A stretch of DNA of 8,782 nucleotides from Candidatus Zipacnadia bacterium. GTDB taxonomy: Bacteria > Armatimonadota > Zipacnadia > Zipacnadales > UBA5352. Within the stretch, counting starts at the first letter, position 1. Every line of letters begins with the position of its first letter. The position numbers and the translations under genes are program-made. Below the pieces are notes generated by a model, which had not been told where the DNA came from, did not search any database, and saw only the letters and a program-made list of their open reading frames with translations. Below, in pieces: positions 1 to 7,347 of this stretch. Location of the stretch: assembly GCA_029820915.1 (NCBI GenBank), contig JALGUI010000097.1, positions 1 to 8,782 of the forward strand, read 5' to 3'.

Positions 1-650
1 CGGGTAGTCGTCCAGGGCGCCGTTGTTGGTGAGGTTGGTGGGCGATCGGCCATCGTCGGCCATCGAGTAGACCTCCCAGTTGCCGTCGCGGTTGGTCTCG
101 AAGGCAAGGGCCTCACCGTCCGGCGACCAACTGGGATAGGCGTCCGAGGCGGAGTTGTTGGTGAGGGCGGAGGGACTGGAGCCATCCGCGTTCATCACGA
201 CGATCTCCTTGTCCTGAGCCGGCCAGGCCCGTGCCAGCGCGATGCGCGTGCCGTCGGGTGACCAGGCAGGGTCGGCCTCGGCGGCGGTGTTGTCGGTGAT
301 GTGATTCATGCCGGAGCCATCGAGGTTGCAGACCCAGGTGTCGAAGTAGCCGCCGCCGTCGCGTTTGCTCACGAAGACGATGCGGTCCAGCAGCGCCTGC
401 GAGGCCAGGTAGTTGATCTTGGCGCCGTGGATGGCGACGACTGAGTGTACATGCCCCACTCGTTGGGGATGCTCTGTACGGTGAAGCCGGCGGTGCTGGC
501 GGTTCGGATAAGCATGGGTCCGACCTGCTGCTCGGTGACGCCCGCGCCGCCGTCGTCCGGCGGGGGCGCGATGGGGCCGTCGCCACTGCCGCAGCCCGCC
601 AGCACGACGGCGAGCGCGAGAAGCGATACCAGCCAGTGCGTTCTGGTCAT
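1..650 (-). pseudogene. Gene A: type I TolB-like propeller lipoprotein, frameshifted, 3' end beyond the window
   Basis: This is the last gene of the array in transcription order and only its first 40% or so is in the window. It starts with a lipoprotein signal peptide (MTRTHWLVSLLALAVVLAGC, Cys20 as lipidation site). A Gly/Pro linker and the type I lead-in VGPMLIRTASTAGF follow. The frame then breaks near 439-440: reading on gives an unrelated tail that stops at 369. The correct continuation (VAIHGAKINYLASQALLDRIVF and three propeller blades with the DGS...LT.N....P.WSPDG pattern) is in another frame, open to base 1. Compared with gene E, where the codons read ttc gtc gcc atc cac, gene A has one T missing from the Phe codon. 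The unbroken product would be an envelope lipoprotein of about 540 residues. The first ATG at 659 abuts the GGAGG, so I prefer the ATG at 650, nine bases downstream. Pseudogene or sequencing error are both possible. Confidence 0.8.
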
Positions 651-724
651 CCTGACCATCCTCCATATCGTGCGCGTAATCGGCGCTCAGTCGAGCACCG
701 TGATGCTCCCATCTGCGTCGAGCG
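648..724. repeat. Conserved II-to-I junction, copy 1 (B to A)
   Basis: This stretch covers the first codon of gene A, its ribosome site, the intergenic gap and the last dozen codons of gene B. It matches 7271-7347 at 74 of 77 bases by direct comparison, including the non-coding gap. It marks a recent duplication or gene conversion of a gene pair. Confidence 0.9.
660..664 (-). promoter_or_regulatory. Ribosome binding site of gene A
   Basis: The sense strand reads GGAGG directly against an ATG at 659 and nine bases before the ATG at 650. Zero spacing cannot support initiation, so this site favours 650. The same arrangement occurs at gene E. Confidence 0.65.
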
Positions 725-2315
725 TCACGCGGGCGGTGCCGTCCGGCGCGACGTTGCGGCCGTCGGCGTCGAAGACCGCGCTGAAGTGGCCCTCGACGAT
801 CAGCCGGTCGCCCTCGACGCGCCGGGTGACGCCGGCGCCGGGCGATCCCACGGCGGACGGGTAGGTCGCGTCATCGAGTGCGAGCACCGAGATGAGCTTG
901 CCGGAGTAGGGGTCGAAGTACAGGATGACGGCGGTGGCGCCCAGCGGGTCGAGGTCCCAGACCTTGGGCTCCAGACCGCGGCCGGCATCCTCGCGCAGAT
1001 TCACGATCTTGGCGGCCTCAACAGCCACCCCAGCGGGCCCGGCGGGGCCGCCGTTGATGGCGGGCCTGCTCAGTGGCGAGATGTCAAGCGTGTCCACGTC
1101 GATGGCGCGGATGCCGATGCGGACGAAGCTGCGGTAGCCGTCGCCGTCGAAGGCGACGATGCCCGCATAGGCCGAGGCCCAGACCGGGTCGTTGCCGCCC
1201 CAGTCGGAGCCGGCGGGGCCAATCAGCACGCGGTCGGCCTGCATGGTGGGGCTGCCCAGGTGGGGGGAGTCGTCCACCACTGTGTTGTGGGTCAGGGCGA
1301 ACTTGCCGTAGGGCTCATCGGTCTCCTGCAGCACCAGGTCGCAGTCGCCGGTGGCGAGGGACACGTAGCAGATGAAGCGGCCGTCCGAGGACCAGGACGG
1401 CCTCGTCTGAACCCCCGGAGACGCCGAGAAGCTGTAGGGGGTGCCGTAGCTGATGCCACCCACGAAGACATCATGAGTGTACTCGAAGGCCATCCGATCC
1501 CCCTGTGGGCTGTGGTTCGGGTAGTATTCGGTGCCGGGCGTAAACGTCCGGCGGCCTACACTGGTGCCGTCGGGGTTCATCTCGTAGATCTCGTAATGAC
1601 TCACGTCGCGGGTCGAGCAGAACAGGATCGTCGGGTCAGTGAACTGCGGTGACCAGTCCGGATAGAGGTCGGCGGCGCCGTTGTTGGTGATGTTGGTCTG
1701 GGCGCTGCCATCGCGGAACATCGTGTAGATCTCGTAATCGCCATCGCGAAGGCTTGCGAAGGCGATTCTCCGGCCCACGGGCCCAAAGCTCGGGTACATA
1801 TCGTGCTCGGTGTTGGTGGTGAGCGCGTGGATGCCGGAGCCGTCGGCGTTTATCAGGATGATCTCATAGTCCTGGAGGGACCATAGGCGCTCAAAGGCGA
1901 TCTGCGTGCCGTCCGGGGACCAGCACGGCGCGTCCTCATTGGCGTTGTTGGCGGTGAGTTGCACGGCGTTGGAGCCGTCGAGGTCACAGACCCAGATGTC
2001 ACCGCCCGATCCACCGTCGCGCATGCTGCTGAAGACGATGCGGTCGAGCATGGCCTGGGAGGCCAAGTAGTTGATCGTCGAGCCGTGCAGGGCGACGAGC
2101 GAGATGCCGTCCTGAACCGGGATCTCCTCGGCGACGAAGCCGGCGGCACTGGCGGTGCGGATGACCAGCGGGCCGACCTGGTGCGCGCTCGAGCCGCCAC
2201 CACCCGCGGGAGGGCCTGGGGCGGGGGAGACCGGCGCCACCTCGTTGCCCCCGCAGCCGACGAGCACGAGTGCTCCCGCGAGCAGGCAGGCGGCCAGCAG
2301 GTGTCTGGCCATCAT
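687..2315 (-). CDS. Gene B: type II TolB-like six-bladed propeller lipoprotein (542 aa)
   Basis: Predicted exported lipoprotein of unknown function. The signal peptide ends in LVGC (Cys21). A Pro/Gly/Ser linker runs to about residue 44, followed by the type II lead-in HQVGPLVIRTASAAGF and SLVALHGSTINYLASQAMLDR. Six PD40/WD40-like repeats span about residues 90-352, with DGS...LT.N and P.WSPDG motifs clear in blades 1-3. Blade 1 has the family-invariant Cys (IWVCDLDGS, Cys110). Blade 6 reads RPSWSSDGRFICY. The C-terminal region (about 353-542) carries GSDWGG (369-374) and NLREDAGRG (439-447) and matches no domain I know. I chose the ATG at 2315 from three consecutive ATGs; 2312 is equally possible, and an in-frame GTG at 2345 would place the GGAGGG inside the gene. 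The last codons and the 3' junction are almost identical to gene F. It is not TolB itself, because the TolB N-terminal domain is missing and the protein is lipid-anchored. Confidence 0.93.
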   Translation of the reverse strand: MMARHLLAACLLAGALVLVGCGGNEVAPVSPAPGPPAGGGGSSAHQVGPLVIRTASAAGFVAEEIPVQDGISLVALHGSTINYLASQAMLDRIVFSSMRDGGSGGDIWVCDLDGSNAVQLTANNANEDAPCWSPDGTQIAFERLWSLQDYEIILINADGSGIHALTTNTEHDMYPSFGPVGRRIAFASLRDGDYEIYTMFRDGSAQTNITNNGAADLYPDWSPQFTDPTILFCSTRDVSHYEIYEMNPDGTSVGRRTFTPGTEYYPNHSPQGDRMAFEYTHDVFVGGISYGTPYSFSASPGVQTRPSWSSDGRFICYVSLATGDCDLVLQETDEPYGKFALTHNTVVDDSPHLGSPTMQADRVLIGPAGSDWGGNDPVWASAYAGIVAFDGDGYRSFVRIGIRAIDVDTLDISPLSRPAINGGPAGPAGVAVEAAKIVNLREDAGRGLEPKVWDLDPLGATAVILYFDPYSGKLISVLALDDATYPSAVGSPGAGVTRRVEGDRLIVEGHFSAVFDADGRNVAPDGTARVTLDADGSITVLD

Positions 2316-2320
2316 CATGT

Positions 2321-2326
2321 CCCTCC
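2321..2326 (-). promoter_or_regulatory. Ribosome binding site of gene B
   Basis: The sense strand reads GGAGGG, followed after 2, 5 and 8 bases by three consecutive in-frame ATGs (2318, 2315, 2312). The spacing favours the second or third and argues against the upstream GTG at 2345. Confidence 0.7.
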
Positions 2327-2348
2327 AGAGTGCACGGATTGGCACTGC

Positions 2349-3971
2349 TCACTGCAGCACGGTTGCGTTGCCGTCCCGGTCGAGCGCCACACGAGTGGCG
2401 CCGTCCGGCGCGACGTCGCGGCCCTCGGCGTCGAAGACCGCGCTGAAGTCGCCCTCGACGACGAGGCGGTCTCCCTCGACGCGCGGCCTGACCGCGTCCT
2501 CCATCGCACCCACCCCGCTCGGGTAAGCGCTGTCGTCCACCGCTATCACGGACACGAGCTTGCCGGTGGTGGCGCTGAAGTAGAGCATGACGGCCCCGGC
2601 GTCGAGTGCGTCGAGCTGCCAGACCGTCGGATCGCACCCGCGGCCGGCGTCCTCGCGCAGGTTCACGATCTCATTGGCCTCGACCAGCACGCCGACGGGC
2701 GGGCCGCCGCACTGCGCGCTGCCCACGAGTGGCGTCACCTGCAGGCTGCCCACGTCGGCGGGGCGGATGCCGATGCGCACGAAGTTGCGGTAGCCATCAT
2801 CTCCGAAGGCCACGACCGCCGCGTAGGCGCTGGCCCAGATGGGGTCGAGGCCGCCCCAGTCGGAGCCGGGTGGGCCGATGAGCACGCGCTCGGTCTGCAT
2901 GGTCGGGCTACCCAGGTCAGGGTAGTCATCCTCGCCGACGTAATCCGTGACCCGGTAGGCGCGGTGCGGGAGGTCGGCCTCCTGCAGCCAGATGTCACGG
3001 CTGCCCGTCCGGCTGCTGGCGAAGGCGATGAACTGCCCGTCACTGGACCAGGCCGGAACGCGGTCGATGTAGGGATCGTTGGAGAAGCGGCACTCGTCCG
3101 TACCGGTATCGCTCAGTGTAAAGATCTCGTAGTCACCGCCTACTATCCTCTGCACCGCGAGGCTGTCGCCTCGCGGGTGCCAGGAGGGCGCGAAGTCCGG
3201 ATCAGTGTTGGTGGTGACCGACCACTGAGCGGTGCCGTCGGTCGTCATCATGTAGACCTCGTAGTCGCCACCCCGGTCGCTGCAGAAGGCGATCCGCTGA
3301 TTCGCGGTGCCGGGAGACCACTCGGGGTACTGGTCGTTGCTCGGGTGGGTGCTCAAGTTCCTCGGGTTGCTGCCGTCATCGTACATCGCATAGATCTCCC
3401 AGTTGGCGCCCGGCCTGCAGTTGAAGGCAATGCGCCTGTCATCGGGGGACCAAGTCCCGAAGGCGTCCGGGTAGGTGTTCGAGGTGAGCGTCACAATGGA
3501 GGATCCGTCGGCGTCCATGGTCATGATCTCAGAATCCTGGGCTGGCCACTGGCGATCGAAGGTGATGCGCGTCCCATCTTGTGACCACTCAGGGCGGAGC
3601 TCGGTGGCCCCGTTGTTGGTGATCTGGGTGACGCCGGACCCGTCGATGTTGCACATCCAGATGTCGTTGTAGCCATCGCGTTCACTGGCGAACACGATGC
3701 GGTCCAGCATCGCCTGTGACGCCGCGTAGTCGATCTGGGCGCCCCACATGGCGACGAAGGCACACTCGCCCTGCGAGTCGATGTGCTCGACCGTGAAGCC
3801 GGTCGTGCTGGCGGGCCTCACCAGCATCGGTCCGACCTCCATCGTTCCTGCCGAGCCGCCTCCGCCGCCGGGGGCCGGAGGAACAGGTGCGAGCGTCTGG
3901 CCTCCGCCGCAGCCGGCCAGCACGACCATCCCGACGACTATCGCCACCAACAGCACATGCAGAATGCGCAT
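2349..3971 (-). CDS. Gene C: type I TolB-like six-bladed propeller lipoprotein (540 aa)
   Basis: Predicted envelope lipoprotein. The signal peptide MRILHVLLVAIVVGMVVLAGC ends in a lipobox (Cys21). A Gly-rich linker and the type I lead-in MEVGPMLVRPASTTGF follow, then ECAFVAMWGAQIDYAASQAMLDR. Six PD40-type repeats run from about 89 to 352. Blade 1 is IVFASERDGYNDIWMCNIDGS with the invariant Cys107, and blade 2 carries WPAQDSEIMTMDADGSS. Blade 6 is QFIAFASSRTGSRDIWLQE. The unrecognised C-terminal region covers about 353-540 with GSDWGG (369-374) and NLREDAGRG (437-445). Extra cysteines at 185, 230, 293, 421 and 446 are not shared by all paralogues. An in-frame ATG at 4043 would add 24 polar residues before the signal peptide and overlap gene D; the AAGGG at 3979-3983 supports 3971. 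The 40-base gap from D suggests co-transcription. Function unknown. Confidence 0.94.
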   Translation of the reverse strand: MRILHVLLVAIVVGMVVLAGCGGGQTLAPVPPAPGGGGGSAGTMEVGPMLVRPASTTGFTVEHIDSQGECAFVAMWGAQIDYAASQAMLDRIVFASERDGYNDIWMCNIDGSGVTQITNNGATELRPEWSQDGTRITFDRQWPAQDSEIMTMDADGSSIVTLTSNTYPDAFGTWSPDDRRIAFNCRPGANWEIYAMYDDGSNPRNLSTHPSNDQYPEWSPGTANQRIAFCSDRGGDYEVYMMTTDGTAQWSVTTNTDPDFAPSWHPRGDSLAVQRIVGGDYEIFTLSDTGTDECRFSNDPYIDRVPAWSSDGQFIAFASSRTGSRDIWLQEADLPHRAYRVTDYVGEDDYPDLGSPTMQTERVLIGPPGSDWGGLDPIWASAYAAVVAFGDDGYRNFVRIGIRPADVGSLQVTPLVGSAQCGGPPVGVLVEANEIVNLREDAGRGCDPTVWQLDALDAGAVMLYFSATTGKLVSVIAVDDSAYPSGVGAMEDAVRPRVEGDRLVVEGDFSAVFDAEGRDVAPDGATRVALDRDGNATVLQ

Positions 3972-3978
3972 GTCACAT

Positions 3979-3983
3979 CCCTT
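3979..3983 (-). promoter_or_regulatory. Ribosome binding site of gene C
   Basis: The sense strand reads AAGGG seven bases before the ATG at 3971, within a purine run GGGAAGGGA. It rules out the longer reading that starts at 4043. It also lies in the loop of a possible small hairpin (3972-3997). Confidence 0.7.
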
Positions 3984-4011
3984 CCCTTTCGTGTGACGTC
4001 CCGGTCTGATG

Positions 4012-5622
4012 CTATTGCGCGGCAAGTACTGCACCGTCAGCACCGAGCGTCACGCGGGCGGCGCCATCGGGCGCGACGTTGCGGCCCTCGGCGTCGAAGA
4101 CCGCGCTGAAGTCGCCCTCGACGATCAGCCGGTCGCCGTCGGCGCGCTGGGTGACGGCGGCGCGGGGCGAGCCGGCGGCGGACGGGTAGTTGGCATCGTC
4201 GAGCGCCAGCACCGAGACGAGCTTGCCGGTGTCGGGGTCGAAGTACAGCATGGCGGCGGTCACGCCCAGGGGGTCGAGGTCCCAGACGGTGGGCTCGCGC
4301 CCACGGCCGGCGTCCTCGCGCAGGTTCACGATCTTCGTCGCCTCCACGACCACTCCCGCGGGGCCGCCGCCGTTGATCGCCGGCCGGCTCAGCGGCGAGA
4401 TGTCCAGGCTGCCCAGGTGGGCCGGGGAGATGCCGATGCGCACGAAGCTGCGGTAGCCGTCTCCATTGAAGGCGACGATGCCCGCATAGGCCGACGCCCA
4501 GATCGGGTCGTTGCCGCCCCAGTCGGAGCCGGGCGGGCCGATGAGCACGCGGTCGGCCTGCATGGTGGGGCCGCCGAGATCCGGGTCCTCCTCCCACAGA
4601 CTGTTGTGCGTCAGGCGGAACTTGGCCCACGGGCTCTCAGTCTGCTCAAGCACGAGTTCGTCGGCGCTCCCGGACGCATCAGACTGATAGCAGATGAACC
4701 GGCCATCGGATGACCAGCACGGCCGCTTCTGAATCCCCGGTGACGCGGAGAAGTTGTAGGGGGTGCCGGAGCCGACGTTGCGCACGAACACGTCGGGGTA
4801 GGTGTCGTAGGCCATCCGGCTCTGCGTCGGGTGGTATCTGGGGCAGCGCTCCTGGGCGGACGCAGTGGTCGTGCGCTGCACCTGGTTGCTGCCGTCCTCG
4901 TTCATCTCATAGATGTCGCCGGAGCCGGTCCGAGCGCTGCAGAAGAGGATGGTGGGGTCGTCGAGCCTGGGGGACCAGTCGGGCTCGGTATCGTCGCTGG
5001 CGTGGTTGGTAAGATTGGTGGCCCCGCTGCCGTCGAGGAAGGCGGCGAAGATCTCGTTGTTCCCGCTCAGGTCCCGCTCAAAGGCGAGCCTGCGCCCCGC
5101 AGGTCCGAAGGTGGGGCTGTCCTCCTTGTTCGTGTTATTGGTGACCGCGTAGACTCCCGAGCCGTCGGCGTTGATCATCATGATCTCGCGGTCCTGCCCC
5201 GACCACCCCCGGACGAAGGCGATCTTGGTGCCATCAGGTGACCAGCGGGGGCAGAACTCATAGGCGGCGTTGTCGGTGAGCTGCACGCGGTGGGAGCCGT
5301 CGAGGTTGCAGACCCAGATGTCCGGTGACATGTCCCCATAGCCAAAGACGATGCGGTCGAGCATGGCCTGAGAGGCCAGGTACTCGATGGTGGAGCCGTG
5401 CAGGGCGACGAGCGAGATCTGGGCGTTGGTGGGGATGTCCTCGGCGACGAAGCCGGAGGCGGAGGCGGTGCGGACCACCAGCGGCCCGACCTCGTGGGTG
5501 GCGACGTCGCCGCCGGGCGGACCAGGTGACGGGTCAGGGGTCAGCGGGCTCTCGCCCGAGCCACAGCCGACCAGCACGATGGCAAGGGCGGACAGGACGA
5601 GCAGCAGGATGGCGCGCGACAT
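4012..5622 (-). CDS. Gene D: type II TolB-like six-bladed propeller lipoprotein (536 aa), mosaic
   Basis: Predicted exported lipoprotein with signal peptide MSRAILLLVLSALAIVLVGC (Cys20). A Pro-rich linker and the type II lead-in HEVGPLVVRTASASGF and SLVALHGSTIEYLASQAMLDR follow. Six repeats span about 88-348; blade 1 has DIWVCNLDGS (Cys105), blade 2 WSGQDREIMMINADGSG, blade 4 DDPTILFCSARTGSGDIYEMN and blade 6 RPCWSSDGRFICY. The C-terminal region (about 349-536) holds GSDWGG (365-370) and NLREDAGRG. The propeller resembles gene F most (SPDIWVCNLDGS, SNQVQRTTT, PWAKF.LTHNSL), while the C-terminal region resembles gene B (ISPLSRPAINGG, VWDLDPLG). This suggests a recombinant. An upstream ATG at 5769 in the same frame would add 49 non-hydrophobic residues overlapping gene E; the AAGGAG at 5631-5636 supports 5622. 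The last residues (AVLAAQ) differ from the VLD ending of B and F. Function unknown. Confidence 0.94.
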   Translation of the reverse strand: MSRAILLLVLSALAIVLVGCGSGESPLTPDPSPGPPGGDVATHEVGPLVVRTASASGFVAEDIPTNAQISLVALHGSTIEYLASQAMLDRIVFGYGDMSPDIWVCNLDGSHRVQLTDNAAYEFCPRWSPDGTKIAFVRGWSGQDREIMMINADGSGVYAVTNNTNKEDSPTFGPAGRRLAFERDLSGNNEIFAAFLDGSGATNLTNHASDDTEPDWSPRLDDPTILFCSARTGSGDIYEMNEDGSNQVQRTTTASAQERCPRYHPTQSRMAYDTYPDVFVRNVGSGTPYNFSASPGIQKRPCWSSDGRFICYQSDASGSADELVLEQTESPWAKFRLTHNSLWEEDPDLGGPTMQADRVLIGPPGSDWGGNDPIWASAYAGIVAFNGDGYRSFVRIGISPAHLGSLDISPLSRPAINGGGPAGVVVEATKIVNLREDAGRGREPTVWDLDPLGVTAAMLYFDPDTGKLVSVLALDDANYPSAAGSPRAAVTQRADGDRLIVEGDFSAVFDAEGRNVAPDGAARVTLGADGAVLAAQ

Positions 5623-5630
5623 CGTGACCA

Positions 5631-5636
5631 CTCCTT
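5631..5636 (-). promoter_or_regulatory. Ribosome binding site of gene D
   Basis: The sense strand reads AAGGAG eight bases before the ATG at 5622. It places the start at the signal peptide and excludes the 49-residue upstream extension that would overlap gene E. Confidence 0.75.
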
Positions 5637-5650
5637 GTAGCGGCGTGCGC

Positions 5651-7273
5651 TCAGATTGCGTTGACGGCGCCATCGGCGCCGATGGTGACTCGTGATGATG
5701 CGCCGGCCACGCGGTGGCCGGATGCGTCGAAGACGGCGGGGAAGGTGCCGCTGACGAGAAGGTCGGCACCCTCAGCGCGTTCGGTCACGGCGGCGCCCGG
5801 TGAGCCCGTGGCCGACGGGTAGGTCGCGTCATCGAGCGCGAGCACTGAGATGAGCTTGCCGGTGCGGGTGTCCAAGTAGAGCACGGCTGCGGTGAGGTTG
5901 AGCGCGTCCAGGTCCCAGACGGTGGGGTCGAGACCCCGGCCGGCGTCCTCGCGCAGGTTGACGATCTCGTTGGCCTCGACCAGGAAGCCAACGGGTCGGG
6001 CCTGGCCGATACACACGGAGGGCTGCGCCAGTGGCGTGATCTCGAGGCTGCCGAGGTCGGCGGTGCGGACGCCGATGCGGACGAAGTTTCGGTAGCCCCC
6101 GCTGTCGAAGGCGACGACGCCGGCGTATGCGCTGGCCCAAATGGGGTCGAAGCCGCCCCAGTCGGAGCCGGGCGGGCCGATGAGCACGCGCTCGATCTGC
6201 ATGGTGGGGCTGCCCAGGCAGGGGTCTACATCAGTGTCGGTGTGCGTGGTGACCTGGTAGGCCCGGTAGGGATGGTTCGTTTCCTGCACCCAGATGTCGC
6301 TGTTGCCGGCGCGCTGGCTGACGAAGGCAACCCAGCGGCCATCGCCGGACCAGGACGGCTCGAAGTCCTGGTTAGGATGATTGGTGAAGTTGCGCTGGTG
6401 GGTGCCTGCCGATGACATCAGGAAGATGTCGTAGGTGCCGACGGAGCGTTCCCACGCGATCCCAGTGCCGAACGCATTCCAGACGGGCGCGTCGTCCGTC
6501 GTCGTGTCGTTGGTGAGCCTGGTGGGCGGGCCGCCATCGGCGCCCATGGTATAGACCTCGCCGGCGGCGTGGTCGCGCTCTGACACGAACACGATGCTTG
6601 GGCTGCTGGCGCTGGGCGACCAGTCCGGAGCGTCATCCCAAGCGGGGTCGTTGGTCAGGTTCGTCGGCGAGCTGCCGTCCTCGTAGATGCGGAAGATCTC
6701 GAAGTTGCCCGTCACGTTGGTTTGATAGGTGATCGCGCGGCCGTCAGGGGACCAGCTTGGCTGCTGGTCCCACGCGGTATTGCTCGTCACGGTGCGGATG
6801 GTGGAGCCGTCGGCACGCATTGTCATGATCTCGGGGTCCTGAGCGGGCCACCACCGCTCGAAGGCAATCTTGGTGCCGTCTGGCGACCAGTCCGGGGACA
6901 GCTCGGCGGCACCGTTGTTGGTAAGCTGGGTCATGTTGCTGCCGTCGAGGTCGCACACCCAGATGTCTTGGTAGCCGTCGCGGCTGCTGGCGAAGACGAC
7001 ACGATCGAGCAGCGCCTGGGAGGCCATGTAGTCGATCCGGGCCCCGTGGATGGCGACGAAGGCGCAGCCTCCCGAGCTGAGGATGGTCTCCGCCTCGAAG
7101 CCGGCGGTGCTGGCGGGCCGGATGAGCATGGGCCCGACCTCTATCACCACCGCGTTGTCGTCGCCGCCGACCGGCGGCTGGGGCCCGGGGTCGAGTGGGC
7201 GGCCACCGCTGCCGCAGCCGCCAAGCACGATGGCGAGCGCGAGAAGCGACACCATCCAGTGTTTGCCGGTCAT
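5651..7273 (-). CDS. Gene E: type I TolB-like six-bladed propeller lipoprotein (540 aa)
   Basis: Predicted envelope lipoprotein and the clearest full-length type I member. The signal peptide MTGKHWMVSLLALAIVLGGC has Cys20 as lipidation site. The linker runs to about 44, then IEVGPMLIRPASTAGF and GGCAFVAIHGARIDYMASQALLDR. Six repeats begin near residues 88, 134, 179, 225, 270 and 313. Most show DG....LT.N and P.WSPDG; blade 1 carries the invariant Cys107 (IWVCDLDGS). The unrecognised C-terminal region covers about 352-540 with GSDWGG (369-374) and NLREDAGRG (439-447). Its last 45 residues (GADLLVSGTFPAVFDASGHRVAG...) depart from the family consensus GDRLIVEGDFSAVFDAEGRNVAPDG, although the frame is intact. 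The ATG at 7282 abuts its GGAGG, so 7273 is preferred. The signal peptide and 5' junction closely match gene A. Function unknown. Confidence 0.94.
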   Translation of the reverse strand: MTGKHWMVSLLALAIVLGGCGSGGRPLDPGPQPPVGGDDNAVVIEVGPMLIRPASTAGFEAETILSSGGCAFVAIHGARIDYMASQALLDRVVFASSRDGYQDIWVCDLDGSNMTQLTNNGAAELSPDWSPDGTKIAFERWWPAQDPEIMTMRADGSTIRTVTSNTAWDQQPSWSPDGRAITYQTNVTGNFEIFRIYEDGSSPTNLTNDPAWDDAPDWSPSASSPSIVFVSERDHAAGEVYTMGADGGPPTRLTNDTTTDDAPVWNAFGTGIAWERSVGTYDIFLMSSAGTHQRNFTNHPNQDFEPSWSGDGRWVAFVSQRAGNSDIWVQETNHPYRAYQVTTHTDTDVDPCLGSPTMQIERVLIGPPGSDWGGFDPIWASAYAGVVAFDSGGYRNFVRIGVRTADLGSLEITPLAQPSVCIGQARPVGFLVEANEIVNLREDAGRGLDPTVWDLDALNLTAAVLYLDTRTGKLISVLALDDATYPSATGSPGAAVTERAEGADLLVSGTFPAVFDASGHRVAGASSRVTIGADGAVNAI

Positions 7274-7347
7274 CCTGACCATCCTCCACGTCGTGCGCGT
7301 AATCGGCGCTCAGTCGAGCACCGTGATGCTGCCATCTGCGTCGAGCG
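7271..7347. repeat. Conserved II-to-I junction, copy 2 (F to E)
   Basis: This is the counterpart of 648-724, displaced by 6623 bases, which is also the distance between the stop codons of genes B and F. It covers the start of gene E, the gap and the end of gene F. The matching D-to-C junction (about 3972-4050) does not share this sequence. Confidence 0.9.
7283..7287 (-). promoter_or_regulatory. Ribosome binding site of gene E
   Basis: The sense strand reads GGAGG touching an ATG at 7282 and nine bases before the ATG at 7273. The spacing favours 7273 as the true start, as in gene A. Confidence 0.65.

Noticed and set aside
2329..2346. Inverted repeat agtgc / gcact in the gap before gene B as a terminator or operator.
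   Set aside because: The stem is only five bases with an eight-base loop and no U-run follows, so chance is the simplest reading.
2316..2348. Internal promoters in the short gaps between genes.
   Set aside because: The gaps are about 28 to 40 bases and I see no convincing -35/-10 pair; the promoter of the array is probably outside the right edge.
1959..3584. Long plus-strand open frame (541 codons) and similar ones at 636-1652, 4009-4713 and 6722-7468.
   Set aside because: They lie antisense to intact, conserved lipoprotein genes, have no recognisable domains or signal peptides, and recur at equivalent places because the DNA is GC-rich and the minus-strand genes are related. The minus-strand frames carry all the family motifs.
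4012..5769. A longer version of gene D starting at 5769, and of gene C starting at 4043.
   Set aside because: The extensions precede the signal peptide with polar sequence, overlap the upstream gene and have no ribosome site, whereas good sites sit before 5622 and 3971.
687..7273. Assignment of the genes as TolB of the Tol-Pal system.
   Set aside because: The repeats are TolB-like, but the TolB N-terminal domain is absent, the proteins have a lipobox and an extra C-terminal region, and no tolA, tolQ, tolR or pal gene is nearby.
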